Below are positions 7,383 to 15,329 of a DNA stretch of 64,000 bases, one piece after another. Origin of the DNA: JANSWY01 sp965243755 (GTDB taxonomy: Bacteria > Bacteroidota > Bacteroidia > Cytophagales > Cyclobacteriaceae); NCBI GenBank assembly GCA_965243755.1, contig CBDEVW010000005.1, forward strand, positions 124,001-188,000, in the 5' to 3' direction. Position 1 is the first letter of the stretch; every line of letters starts with the position of its first letter. The notes beneath the pieces were generated by a model. The model did not search any database, was not told where the DNA came from, and worked only from the letters and a program-made list of their open reading frames with translations. Both the position numbers and the translations under genes were made by a program.

Positions 7383-9292
7383 AGTGCAGAAAATACAACC
7401 GGAGTGTGATAAGACATATTTACTTGTTTTATAAATTCACTCCAAAAAGGTGTTTCGTCAGCCTCCAGATGCAGGGTATTGATAACAAGACGCTTTTGGT
7501 ACCGAATTCCATTATCAATACTTTCATAGCTTGCAGAAAATTGAAATTGATCTCCAGGAGCGGTATAATTAATAGGATCTGGCAGTGATTTTATCTGGTA
7601 TCCCTCCGGAATTTTTAAGAAGTGTGTAGTTGTTATAGTTGTTTTTTCTTCAAACAATTTGCCCTTTTTTGGTACTTCTTCATCACTATAGGAGGGTTCA
7701 ATATTCATGTAAACACTAAACTCATTTCCATTCCTTACCACATTGCCTATACTTTTCCCTTGAAATAAAACCGTGTCTTCAGAGCTGAATTCACAGAAAT
7801 CAACATCGGGGTAAAAATTTTTTAATGTGTAGTAAGGTATTACTGCAGCAGCCTTTGGCATTGATTCACCTATATACGTATTCAATGAATACTGAATAAG
7901 CTCTCGATGGCTACCGGAGAATGCAATGTTGCCAGTTAATTTTAATGCCCCATCGATTAGTTCAGCATTTGCAATAATGCTCAATGTATTGTTGTCAGGT
8001 GGCGTAACAGGTACCTTCATAACATCAGAGCCATTTCTATCAATTGAGACAAGACATGGTTTTCCCTGGATATGTGATGGCACCTGATCCCAGGAAACAG
8101 ATTTATCCGTGCCATCAAGGAAGTAGGTGTCGCCGTTATAATTAAGTACACAGATCATATGATTATCAACTACCAGGGATGGTAAATTGTAGTCGTAGGG
8201 TAGAATTCTGGTTCCAATCCATCCGTGGTGAGCATCAAATCCTAATGCTTTCAGCAATTCGACCATTAGATTAGCAATTCCTTTGCAATCGCCATATTTC
8301 AATTGAATTACATCTTGTGCTTCTGCCGGCTTAAATCCTGCAATACCATTTTCGAAGGCCACATAGTTAATATAGGTCTGAACCCATTTGAAAATCGAGG
8401 AGATTTTAGCTTCATCGGAAGTACAATTGGTAGTAATATCCTTTGCCAATTTTTGGATGATTAGGCGGTCTGGGTTAAGCTCATTCAACAGGGATTGGTA
8501 CCATGTATACAGGTCATCAACACTTTCTAATATTGTCGTTTTTTTGCCGTCTTTGAAAAAGCTTTTTGTCAATATAATGAAGTGAGGAAGGTGAAACCCG
8601 GGTGGGAGCAAGTTGTCAGTTTCCGCAGTGAGATCAGTTAAATTAAAAGAAAGTCTTTTGCCATCACTAATCGTAGTACTCATTTTTTTCAGGTGCTGAT
8701 CGTCTGTATTGAATGTTATGACCTCAGCATTGACGTACGATGGGACATCCAACTGCAACCTGTAGTTTTCCACGGATTCCATGCTGGATTGGGCATAAAA
8801 TATGTTGAGGAATTTTAGGTCATCATATTGCATTTCGTAAGAGTATTCCAGGAGTGATCGCTCAGGTAGCGGCACAGATGGGGCAAATTGCTTTACCTTT
8901 AGATCAGAATAGAAAATACCATCGATATAGAAATCTTTATCTTCGGCAAATCTGACTTTTACATTTTCGATTAAAACTTTGCTACCTGCAGAGTCCAGTA
9001 CATAGTACCTCGCCGAATTAAGTTTCACATGTTGGTACTGACTATATGGAAGCTGGATCAGGGACATTTTATCACAATTACTTTCCAGTGCAAGTATAGA
9101 CACCCGGTGTTTCGATGTGGCCTTTAATTTCTGTTCTTCCTGATCGTAATAAAAGCTGATTTTCACATCACGATCTAAAACAACAGAAGCAGCATCCGGA
9201 TACTTCTTCTGATAATATTCGAAATCAATGTTTTGTGCTAATGCTGATGTTAAAATCAGGCACCAACAAGCCAATGATACTACGACCTTCAT
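7379..9292 (-). CDS. Exported DUF3857 and transglutaminase-like protein
   Basis: The 637-residue product starts with a signal peptide ending ALAQ (residues 1-20). A DUF3857 domain covers about residues 40-240. A transglutaminase-like core covers about residues 280-400 with a complete Cys-His-Asp triad: C336 in KYGDCKG, H378 in VDNHMIC and D393 in FLDGT. A C-terminal beta domain covers residues 420-637. Proteins of this architecture are common in Bacteroidota and are thought to be periplasmic or surface amidases, proteases or cross-linkers; no substrate is known here. It lies in a minus-strand run: two secreted paralogues upstream, and the degenerate paralogue downstream with a four-base overlap. 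Confidence 0.85.
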   Translation of the reverse strand: MKVVVSLACWCLILTSALAQNIDFEYYQKKYPDAASVVLDRDVKISFYYDQEEQKLKATSKHRVSILALESNCDKMSLIQLPYSQYQHVKLNSARYYVLDSAGSKVLIENVKVRFAEDKDFYIDGIFYSDLKVKQFAPSVPLPERSLLEYSYEMQYDDLKFLNIFYAQSSMESVENYRLQLDVPSYVNAEVITFNTDDQHLKKMSTTISDGKRLSFNLTDLTAETDNLLPPGFHLPHFIILTKSFFKDGKKTTILESVDDLYTWYQSLLNELNPDRLIIQKLAKDITTNCTSDEAKISSIFKWVQTYINYVAFENGIAGFKPAEAQDVIQLKYGDCKGIANLMVELLKALGFDAHHGWIGTRILPYDYNLPSLVVDNHMICVLNYNGDTYFLDGTDKSVSWDQVPSHIQGKPCLVSIDRNGSDVMKVPVTPPDNNTLSIIANAELIDGALKLTGNIAFSGSHRELIQYSLNTYIGESMPKAAAVIPYYTLKNFYPDVDFCEFSSEDTVLFQGKSIGNVVRNGNEFSVYMNIEPSYSDEEVPKKGKLFEEKTTITTTHFLKIPEGYQIKSLPDPINYTAPGDQFQFSASYESIDNGIRYQKRLVINTLHLEADETPFWSEFIKQVNMSYHTPVVFSAL

Positions 9293-9294
9293 AC

Positions 9295-10224
9295 TTAAGA
9301 TCCTTTATATTTTGCCGCCTTTTTCCCAATTTTCTTTTGAATTTCATCCAGAGTCTTTGGCTTTAATCTTTTTGTCCCCATAAAATAGAATAAAGGTTCA
9401 TCTTTTTCAGTGGTCATTAAATAGTTGAAACGATACTTCATTACCGCTGTGTAATAAGTGAAGTTTTTCCAATAAAAACTATTAGGATCTCCGGCCAATC
9501 TCAATTTTTGAATTTCTGAACTGGTAGTAAGTTTATACTTGCTGATGTTCCAGGTTTTAAGGGCAGCTTTAAGGTCCGCATCCCGTTTAGCAGCTTCTTT
9601 GGGATCTGGATGTTCGGATTTTGGTACAAGAAAAGTCATTTCATCCAACCTTGAATAAAACTCCGCAAGATTTTTATAGTATCGATTTCTAAGAGCAAAG
9701 AGACTTTTTTTTGTGCCCTCTTCATCCATTTCTGCTAGTTCATTGAGGGAGTAGTTCAGCACGTTCATCATTAACCTAAGATCATTTTCGTCTCCAAGGT
9801 CCAGACCATTTATCAGAACCCTTGCAATAGGAATTTTGACTGGTCCGGTTACCCAAAGGCCAGCTGTCCAGTTGCCGAGTTTATCAGATTGATAGACCAA
9901 AACTATTGCTTTTTCGTTTTTTTCTTTGAATAGCTTTGTGGCATTATACTTTCGAATCTCATATGGAGTAGCGTCGTAAGAAGACCGAGCCATGACCTTT
10001 TTCCACATTTCTGAGTATTTCTCTAGATTTTGCAGCGCGTTGTAGTCACCTTTTTTTACCAGTTTTTTAGCATAAGGGGAATCAGGATCAAATTGAGGAA
10101 TGTAAAGAACTTTGTTTTTCAGAATTCGAAAATCGAACTTTTTGAGAGTCCCAAATGACTGGGCGTGAATGCCGGACCAGGCACAAACAATGGTAATAGA
10201 TAAGATAATAATACGTTTTTTCAA
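9295..10224 (-). CDS. Secreted protein of unknown family, copy 2
   Basis: The 309-residue protein has a signal peptide (cleavage after AWSGIHAQ) and no domain I recognise. It is clearly homologous over its full length to the 311-residue protein encoded just upstream at 10462-11397; shared blocks include VLYIPQFDP, YSEMWK/NRVMA, LVYQSDK, ND-LRLMMN, EMTFLVPKSEHP and an identical ending LKPKTLDEIQKKIGKK. It is rich in Lys, Tyr and Asn and lacks membrane helices after the signal, so it is probably periplasmic or surface-exposed. It ends two bases before the start of the DUF3857/transglutaminase gene, which suggests a shared transcript and possibly a shared role. No function is assigned. Confidence 0.8.
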   Translation of the reverse strand: MKKRIIILSITIVCAWSGIHAQSFGTLKKFDFRILKNKVLYIPQFDPDSPYAKKLVKKGDYNALQNLEKYSEMWKKVMARSSYDATPYEIRKYNATKLFKEKNEKAIVLVYQSDKLGNWTAGLWVTGPVKIPIARVLINGLDLGDENDLRLMMNVLNYSLNELAEMDEEGTKKSLFALRNRYYKNLAEFYSRLDEMTFLVPKSEHPDPKEAAKRDADLKAALKTWNISKYKLTTSSEIQKLRLAGDPNSFYWKNFTYYTAVMKYRFNYLMTTEKDEPLFYFMGTKRLKPKTLDEIQKKIGKKAAKYKGS

Positions 10225-10350
10225 GTTTAGATTTAATTTAGTTTGAGGCTGTTACTGTTATACATACGGTTCGGAAATCACAGCTAATAGGTATGTCATT
10301 GCCTTTCTTCGGTTCTAAGGATTAGCGAATAAACTTCACAAAATGAAACC

Positions 10351-10461
10351 CGAAGCAGCATCCGGATACTGCTTCAGGGAATATTTCAAAATCATTGGTC
10401 TGTGCTACTACTATTGCTAGGACAAAGAACCCACGAGCTAATAGCAATGCAACATTCCCAT
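10351..10461 (-). pseudogene. Decayed 5' fragment of the DUF3857/transglutaminase gene (duplication scar)
   Basis: This gap between the two secreted paralogues aligns base by base with the first part of the gene at 7379-9292 (window bases 9184-9294). Shared pieces are GAAGCAGCATCCGGATACT, then the aligned but diverged AATATT-C-AAATCA and TGTGCTA blocks, up to the common CCTTTATATTTTGC at the end of each paralogue. The start codon and the frame are lost. It shows that the unit duplicated contained the secreted-protein gene plus the beginning of the next gene. Confidence 0.75.
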
Positions 10462-11397
10462 CTAGGAGCCTTTATATTTTGCTGCCTTTTTCCCAATTTT
10501 CTTTTGAATTTCATCCAGGGTCTTTGGCTTTAATCTTTTTGTCCCCATGAAGTAGAAAAATGGCTCATCTTTTTCTGTTGTGATTAAGAAGTTTACGCGA
10601 TAAGTAATCAAAGGGCTTTTAGTATAGTAGGCAAAGCTCTTCCAGTAAAAACTATTAGGGTCACCCGCCAGCCTAAGTTTTTGAATTTCTGCTTCAGTAG
10701 TGAATTTGTATTTGCTGATGTTCCATAATTTGAGGGCTGCTTTCAGATCGGCATTACGCTCGGCCGCTTTCTTTGGTTTTGGGTGTTCTGATTTAGGTAC
10801 AAGAAATGTCATTTCATCTATTTTGGCATAGAATTCCGCCAGGGTTTTATAGTAGCGGTTTCTCAGAGATGAATAGTTCTTAGTAGTACCTGATTCGTCC
10901 ATTTCCGCCAGCTCATTTAATGAATAATTCAACAAATTCATCATTAATCTGAGATCATTTTCATCGGCCAGATTCAAGCCATTGATCACGACGCTTGCTA
11001 TAGGTATTCTTTGAGGACCTGTTACCCAAAGGTTGGCAGACCAGTTTCCGAATTTGTCAGACTGATATACCAATACTATCGCCTTATCGTTTTTTTCTTT
11101 GAAGAGCTTTTTGGCATCATACTTTCTTATTTCGTAGGGTGTTGCGTCGTAGGAGGATTGTGCCATTACACGGTTCCACATTTCGGAATATTTTTCCAGA
11201 TTTTCCAAAGTAGCATAATCTCCCTTTTTGATCAATTTTTTAGCGTATGGTGAGCTTGGATCAAATTGAGGAATATAAAGGACCTTGTCTTCCAGAATTC
11301 TGTAATCGAATTTCTTGATGGTACCTAATGATTGAGATTTAACAGAAGACCATGTGCACAAAGCGGCCAGTGAGAGCAATAGAATAGTTTTGTTCAT
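10462..11397 (-). CDS. Secreted protein of unknown family, copy 1
   Basis: The 311-residue protein has an N-terminal signal peptide (MNKTILLLSLAALCTW, predicted cleavage after VKSQ). It is a full-length homologue of the 309-residue product encoded downstream, with most substitutions conservative; a two-residue insertion (SP in TKSPLITYRV) lies near residue 268. Both keep the conserved blocks DATPYEIRKY, NDLRLMMN, LAEMDE and the C-terminal LKPKTLDEIQ. It is the first gene of the minus-strand run that continues through the second copy and the two DUF3857 proteins. I do not recognise the family and assign no function. Confidence 0.8.
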   Translation of the reverse strand: MNKTILLLSLAALCTWSSVKSQSLGTIKKFDYRILEDKVLYIPQFDPSSPYAKKLIKKGDYATLENLEKYSEMWNRVMAQSSYDATPYEIRKYDAKKLFKEKNDKAIVLVYQSDKFGNWSANLWVTGPQRIPIASVVINGLNLADENDLRLMMNLLNYSLNELAEMDESGTTKNYSSLRNRYYKTLAEFYAKIDEMTFLVPKSEHPKPKKAAERNADLKAALKLWNISKYKFTTEAEIQKLRLAGDPNSFYWKSFAYYTKSPLITYRVNFLITTEKDEPFFYFMGTKRLKPKTLDEIQKKIGKKAAKYKGS

Positions 11398-11560
11398 GTC
11401 AAGATGATTATAATTTTAGTGATGGTGTTTCAAAATATGATTGATTCCAATCACGAAGAAAACAATTTTCAGACAAAAAGGCCATGATTACTTAGTTTTT
11501 ATGAGTTGACACAAGATATATGATGCTATTTGACTCTGGTCAGGAAGCAGCGTGATCTCT

Positions 11561-11605
11561 AATATGATGTTGAAAATGGAGTTGGGGTTGGCTAATGTGA
11601 TTACC
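11561..11605 (+). pseudogene. Second remnant of a GNAT gene 3' end
   Basis: AATATGATGTTGAAAATGG followed by AGTTGGGGTT resembles the last 30 bases of the GNAT gene at 4381-4409, and GCTAATGTGATTACC repeats the tail seen at 4520-4534. It lies in the 248-bp gap before the DUF418 gene, in which I see no other feature. Confidence 0.5.
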
Positions 11606-11645
11606 CCTTTACCAGATATTGAAGCAAATCATTTAGATTCACTCA

Positions 11646-12911
11646 ATGTCTATTTCGATAAAAGCAACAGAATCATTTGAACGAATCCCGGCACTCGATT
11701 TTTTGCGAGGAATTGCAGTACTTGGGATTCTTTTTATAAATATTGAAAATTTCGCATATCCGGACCCCTGGAGTCCATGGAAGTTTGGGTTTTCTGAACC
11801 CATAGACTACTCTACAAGATTTTGGGTGTATTTTCTTACACAGGGTAAATTCTACACGATGTTTGCTCTTCTGTTTGGAGTGGGGTTTTACATTTTTCTG
11901 GAGCGACTGGAAAATAAAAATGTTGGCCTTACCGCAATGGATATTTATGCAAGAAGGTTGTTTTGGTTGTTTGTCATTGGAGTAATACATGCTTACTTCG
12001 TCTGGACTGGTGATGTCCTTTATCATTACGCCATTTGTGGACTTTTACTATTCCCCTTCAGATCATTCAAAACATGGAACTTATGGCTGGTAATTCTATT
12101 TCTTTGCATGCTTCAACTAGCCAATTCTTATCATCAAACTTTGAAAAGAAAAGGCTGGTATGACGATTATTTAAATGCCGTCAGTGTTCCTGAAGGTGAA
12201 CGATCAGATGCAGACATTAAAAAGATTAGTTTTTGGGAAAATCGCACAACACAAAAAAGACCTGACACGTCAACTGTTGAGGCGCAAAAGAAAACATACC
12301 TGGCTGGTTTAAAAGCAACATTTGATCATGCAAGTGTGCATAAAGGTCTACTCTACTATCGGGGTTTAATATTTCCGTCATTAATAGTGATGCTCCTGGG
12401 CATTATCCTTTATCGATCGGGTATCTTCCAAAATTATCGGGTATGGAAGTATTATTGGTTTTTCGCACTGGGGATATTTGGTGTTGGCATATTCATCAAT
12501 TTCCAGAGGTACCATCATTGGACTTATGAATATTTTGAACCAGTGACTAACGTTTGGGTAGGCTGGCTTTTTACATTCCCAAAAGAAATGCTTGGAGTGG
12601 GTTACATATTGATCCTCAATGGGCTGTTTCAGAAATATCATTCTTTGTTAAAGCACAATGTAATTTCCATTGTTGGCAGAACAGCGCTTACTAATTATAT
12701 ATTTCAAAATATCCTGTTGGGGTTAATTTTTTACGGTTATGGGTTAGCACAATTTAATCAGTATTCACGATTCGAGCTCCTGGGGATTGTTTTGATTGTA
12801 TGGATTATTCAATTGACGGTAAGCTTCTTTTGGATGAGAAGATTTCAACAAGGACCATTAGAATGGTTATGGCGAAAGCTCACTTATAATAGCTTTAAAA
12901 TCCCTCAATGA
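11646..12911 (+). CDS. DUF418 / YeiB-like multi-pass membrane protein
   Basis: The 421-residue protein starts with the diagnostic segment RIPALDFLRGIAVLGILFINI (residues 13-33) of the YeiB/DUF418 group. About nine to ten hydrophobic helices follow, and the C-terminal DUF418 domain (about residues 245-410) includes GRTALTNYIFQN. A polar loop at about residues 165-230 separates the two parts. The family is related to inner-membrane acyltransferases (heparan-alpha-glucosaminide N-acetyltransferase type), but its substrate is not established. It is a single gene with no obvious partner nearby. Confidence 0.88.
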   Translation: MSISIKATESFERIPALDFLRGIAVLGILFINIENFAYPDPWSPWKFGFSEPIDYSTRFWVYFLTQGKFYTMFALLFGVGFYIFLERLENKNVGLTAMDIYARRLFWLFVIGVIHAYFVWTGDVLYHYAICGLLLFPFRSFKTWNLWLVILFLCMLQLANSYHQTLKRKGWYDDYLNAVSVPEGERSDADIKKISFWENRTTQKRPDTSTVEAQKKTYLAGLKATFDHASVHKGLLYYRGLIFPSLIVMLLGIILYRSGIFQNYRVWKYYWFFALGIFGVGIFINFQRYHHWTYEYFEPVTNVWVGWLFTFPKEMLGVGYILILNGLFQKYHSLLKHNVISIVGRTALTNYIFQNILLGLIFYGYGLAQFNQYSRFELLGIVLIVWIIQLTVSFFWMRRFQQGPLEWLWRKLTYNSFKIPQ

Positions 12912-13341
12912 TTAATGTAGTGAAATGTATTGTCGAGCAGCCGGCACTAAAGCCCAAACCAAGACCCAAATCTCCTGAGTTTCTCTTCCCTGGTCATAGC
13001 ATCGCGCTGAGACCCAAAGTTGCTGAGCGTCTCGCTCATTAAAATCCTGAGCTGTGGCATATTGCCCTCAACCTGTGACTAAAATTGAAGCGATGACTCT
13101 CGTCCGTATTTTCATCAAGAAATTAATTTGAAGATGTTAACGTATAGGTAAAAAGAAAACATCTCTGAGAAACTCTGTGGTTCTGTGCAACTCTGAGGAA
13201 TAGTTCTACCAGTCACTGATTGTTGTTACACAAAGCACACAAAGTTTCACAGCCATTTCCAACTCAATTATTGTATATTTAGTCAATGAAAACCACCGCT
13301 CCCGATAACATAAACCCTGCATCTTCTATCCATGAAAAATC
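12912..13341. repeat. 430-bp gap with one dispersed repeat copy and one large inverted repeat
   Basis: A copy of the dispersed repeat lies at 12987-13037 (CCCTGGTCATAGCATCGCGC, ending TGAGCGTCTCGCTC). At 13163-13190 and 13225-13252 there are two imperfect complementary arms of about 28 bp: CTCTGAGAAACTCTGTGG on one side and ACACAAAGTTTCACAG on the other, with a loop of about 35 bases. The transcript would fold into a long hairpin. No credible gene is present. The second element resembles the CTCTGTG-type palindromes that recur in intergenic DNA of many Bacteroidota. Confidence 0.7.
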
Positions 13342-14706
13342 ATGAGGGCCTATGCTTTTTTGTTCTTTGCTGTACTTCACCTGTTATCATGTCGGCCGGT
13401 GGAAGAGGTTGAGGATATTGTGGTGATTGGTGGTGGGTTGATGGGGAGTTCTGCAGCCTGGCAGCTTTCCCGCCAGGGACAACAGGTGCTGCTGATGGAG
13501 CAGCAGGATTCGGTGTATACCTTTGGTTCCAGTTTTGGTGATGCACGGATTTCCAGGAGCCTTGGTCCGCAAGGGGATATCTTTTCTTACCTGCAGCAAC
13601 TGTCAGTGCGGGAAACAAAAGAGCTCATCAATTATCTCAACGAAAACGAACCTGCACCCCTGCACCACATGGAAGACATCTACACCACCTCACCGGTGAC
13701 TTACATATACTATCGGTCGCAACAAGAGGAAGTAGAGGTGCTGCTAGATGGTCAGATGGATCGGCATGAGTATGCGGCAAACAGCGAAGAAGCATTTGAT
13801 AAGTTTGGAGTGACTATCCCCGATTCTCTTATGATCGTAAGGGAATTCAAAGAATACTCCGGCACCCTCAATCCCCACATCCTAATCCGGAAACTGCAGG
13901 CAGGAATTAGAAAAACAGGAAACAAAGTAGACTTCAATCAACAGGTGAGCGGGTTGACCAAGAAGAATGGTCACTATGAAATCAAAACTACCAACACCCG
14001 GAGTGGTGGCGAAAAAACCATTTTAGCTAAAAAAGTAGTGCTGGCGGCAGGTCCTTACAATGGACAATTACTATTCGACCTGGCACCATATTTTAACCAA
14101 TTGATTACTCCTAAAAGGTTGTTCCTTTCGTTCCTGAAGGTCAGGCCGGATAAGTATGATGAATTGACCCTGGAAGAACAAAGCAGGTTGAAGGAGTCTT
14201 ACCCCGTGGCATTGTTTAATTCTGAGATCTATTATTCAATGATTGAAAGGTTTGATGAGAATGACAGGCCGGTCATCAAAGTGGGCGGTCATTTATTGCG
14301 TACAGACATTACCAATCTTGATCAGGTATGGACCAAAGCGTTATCTCAAGAGGAAATTGACTGGAGTAAGGCACGGACAACAGCATATTTCAATATCCTG
14401 AATTTACCGATAGCATTTACCGATCTGGAATATACCAGTGGGTATTCCTGTGTTTACTCACTCACCCCATCGGAGGTGCCCTATGTGTCTCATGTGATCA
14501 ATGAGGACATGACTGTTGATCCTAATTTGGTACTTGTTGGAGGTATGTCTGGCATTGGCGCAAAAGGGTCCCTAGCCTACGGACTGATAGCCTCAGATTT
14601 GTTGTTAAATAAAGCCTCAGACACCTCAGGTATTTACCAAAAAACAAAAGCAGCACTGGGCACTGAAAGACTACACCGGGATATCAGGGAACTATCAACT
14701 CAATGA
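13342..14706 (+). CDS. Lipoprotein-type FAD-dependent oxidoreductase (DAO / sarcosine oxidase-like)
   Basis: The 454-residue protein belongs to the DAO fold of FAD amine or amino-acid oxidases. The dinucleotide-binding motif VVIGGGLMGSSAAW is at about residues 27-40, and the C-terminal FAD segment LVGGMSGIGAKGSLAYG at about 395-415. What is unusual is the N-terminus: MRAYAFLFFAVLHLLSC looks like a lipoprotein signal peptide with lipobox LLSC and Cys17. If correct, the enzyme is exported and lipid-anchored. The start at 13342 is the only ATG in this frame near the domain; neighbouring ATGs at 13286 and 13332 are in other frames. It probably oxidises a secondary amine or N-methyl amino acid, but the substrate is unknown. 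Confidence 0.82.
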   Translation: MRAYAFLFFAVLHLLSCRPVEEVEDIVVIGGGLMGSSAAWQLSRQGQQVLLMEQQDSVYTFGSSFGDARISRSLGPQGDIFSYLQQLSVRETKELINYLNENEPAPLHHMEDIYTTSPVTYIYYRSQQEEVEVLLDGQMDRHEYAANSEEAFDKFGVTIPDSLMIVREFKEYSGTLNPHILIRKLQAGIRKTGNKVDFNQQVSGLTKKNGHYEIKTTNTRSGGEKTILAKKVVLAAGPYNGQLLFDLAPYFNQLITPKRLFLSFLKVRPDKYDELTLEEQSRLKESYPVALFNSEIYYSMIERFDENDRPVIKVGGHLLRTDITNLDQVWTKALSQEEIDWSKARTTAYFNILNLPIAFTDLEYTSGYSCVYSLTPSEVPYVSHVINEDMTVDPNLVLVGGMSGIGAKGSLAYGLIASDLLLNKASDTSGIYQKTKAALGTERLHRDIRELSTQ

Positions 14707-14800
14707 TTAGAGTAGGTTCAGTAAGCATAAATTTTGCAAGACTGATCAAATAATTCCATCGATCATCACAGAATTTGAACCGGATGAAGCTAAATTTAAA

Positions 14801-14827
14801 GTCTCATGTGTGAACACTCCATGAGAC
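14801..14827. other. Hairpin between the FAD oxidoreductase and DUF1330 genes
   Basis: GTCTCATG (14801-14808) and CATGAGAC (14820-14827) form a perfect 8-bp stem with an 11-base loop. No run of T follows on the plus strand, so it is a weak terminator candidate at best. The rest of this 170-bp gap shows nothing else. Confidence 0.4.
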
Positions 14828-14875
14828 CCCCAAAAATCGATTGCTGTTACTATTCACAATTAATTATTTCAGGTA

Positions 14876-15178
14876 ATGATTTACATCACTCAGGTCATCT
14901 ACATCAAAGAAGGGAAGGAGTCTGCATTTTTGGAGTTTGAAAGTCATGCTATCCCGCTGGTAGAAAAATACAATGGCAAATTGCTGCATCGGTTGCGCCC
15001 CAACAAAGACACCTATGTCGATGGTGTGGAAGACATGCCATATGAGATTCATTTCCTGTCGTTTCCTTCCCAGCAAGACCTCGACACCTTTATGAAGGAC
15101 GACAGTAGAAAGGATTTTATTCATTTGAAAAAAGAGAGCATCAGTTCTGCATTGACAGTAATTGGGGAGAAGATGTGA
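14876..15178 (+). CDS. DUF1330-like small ferredoxin-fold protein
   Basis: The 100-residue protein has the length and pattern of the DUF1330 family: an initial strand MIYITQVIYIKEG, a helix FLEFESHAIPLVEKYNGKLL, a strand RLRPN, and the later IHFLSFPSQQDLDTFMKDD. This is a dimeric alpha-beta-barrel-like fold. The biochemical role is unknown. It stands alone upstream of lgt; a small reading frame on the opposite strand is only its shadow. Confidence 0.75.
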   Translation: MIYITQVIYIKEGKESAFLEFESHAIPLVEKYNGKLLHRLRPNKDTYVDGVEDMPYEIHFLSFPSQQDLDTFMKDDSRKDFIHLKKESISSALTVIGEKM

Positions 15179-15329
15179 TGGCTGAAGTAGCTGTTTTTAG
15201 AATGGTGATTGATCCACACATCGCTTTTGCAAGATAACATCATCAGGCAGGTAATAATTTCCATGACAGAGTTGCAGTTGATTTATTTCAATTAATTTGG
15301 TGGACCTTGTGATCAAGCATTTATTTAAG

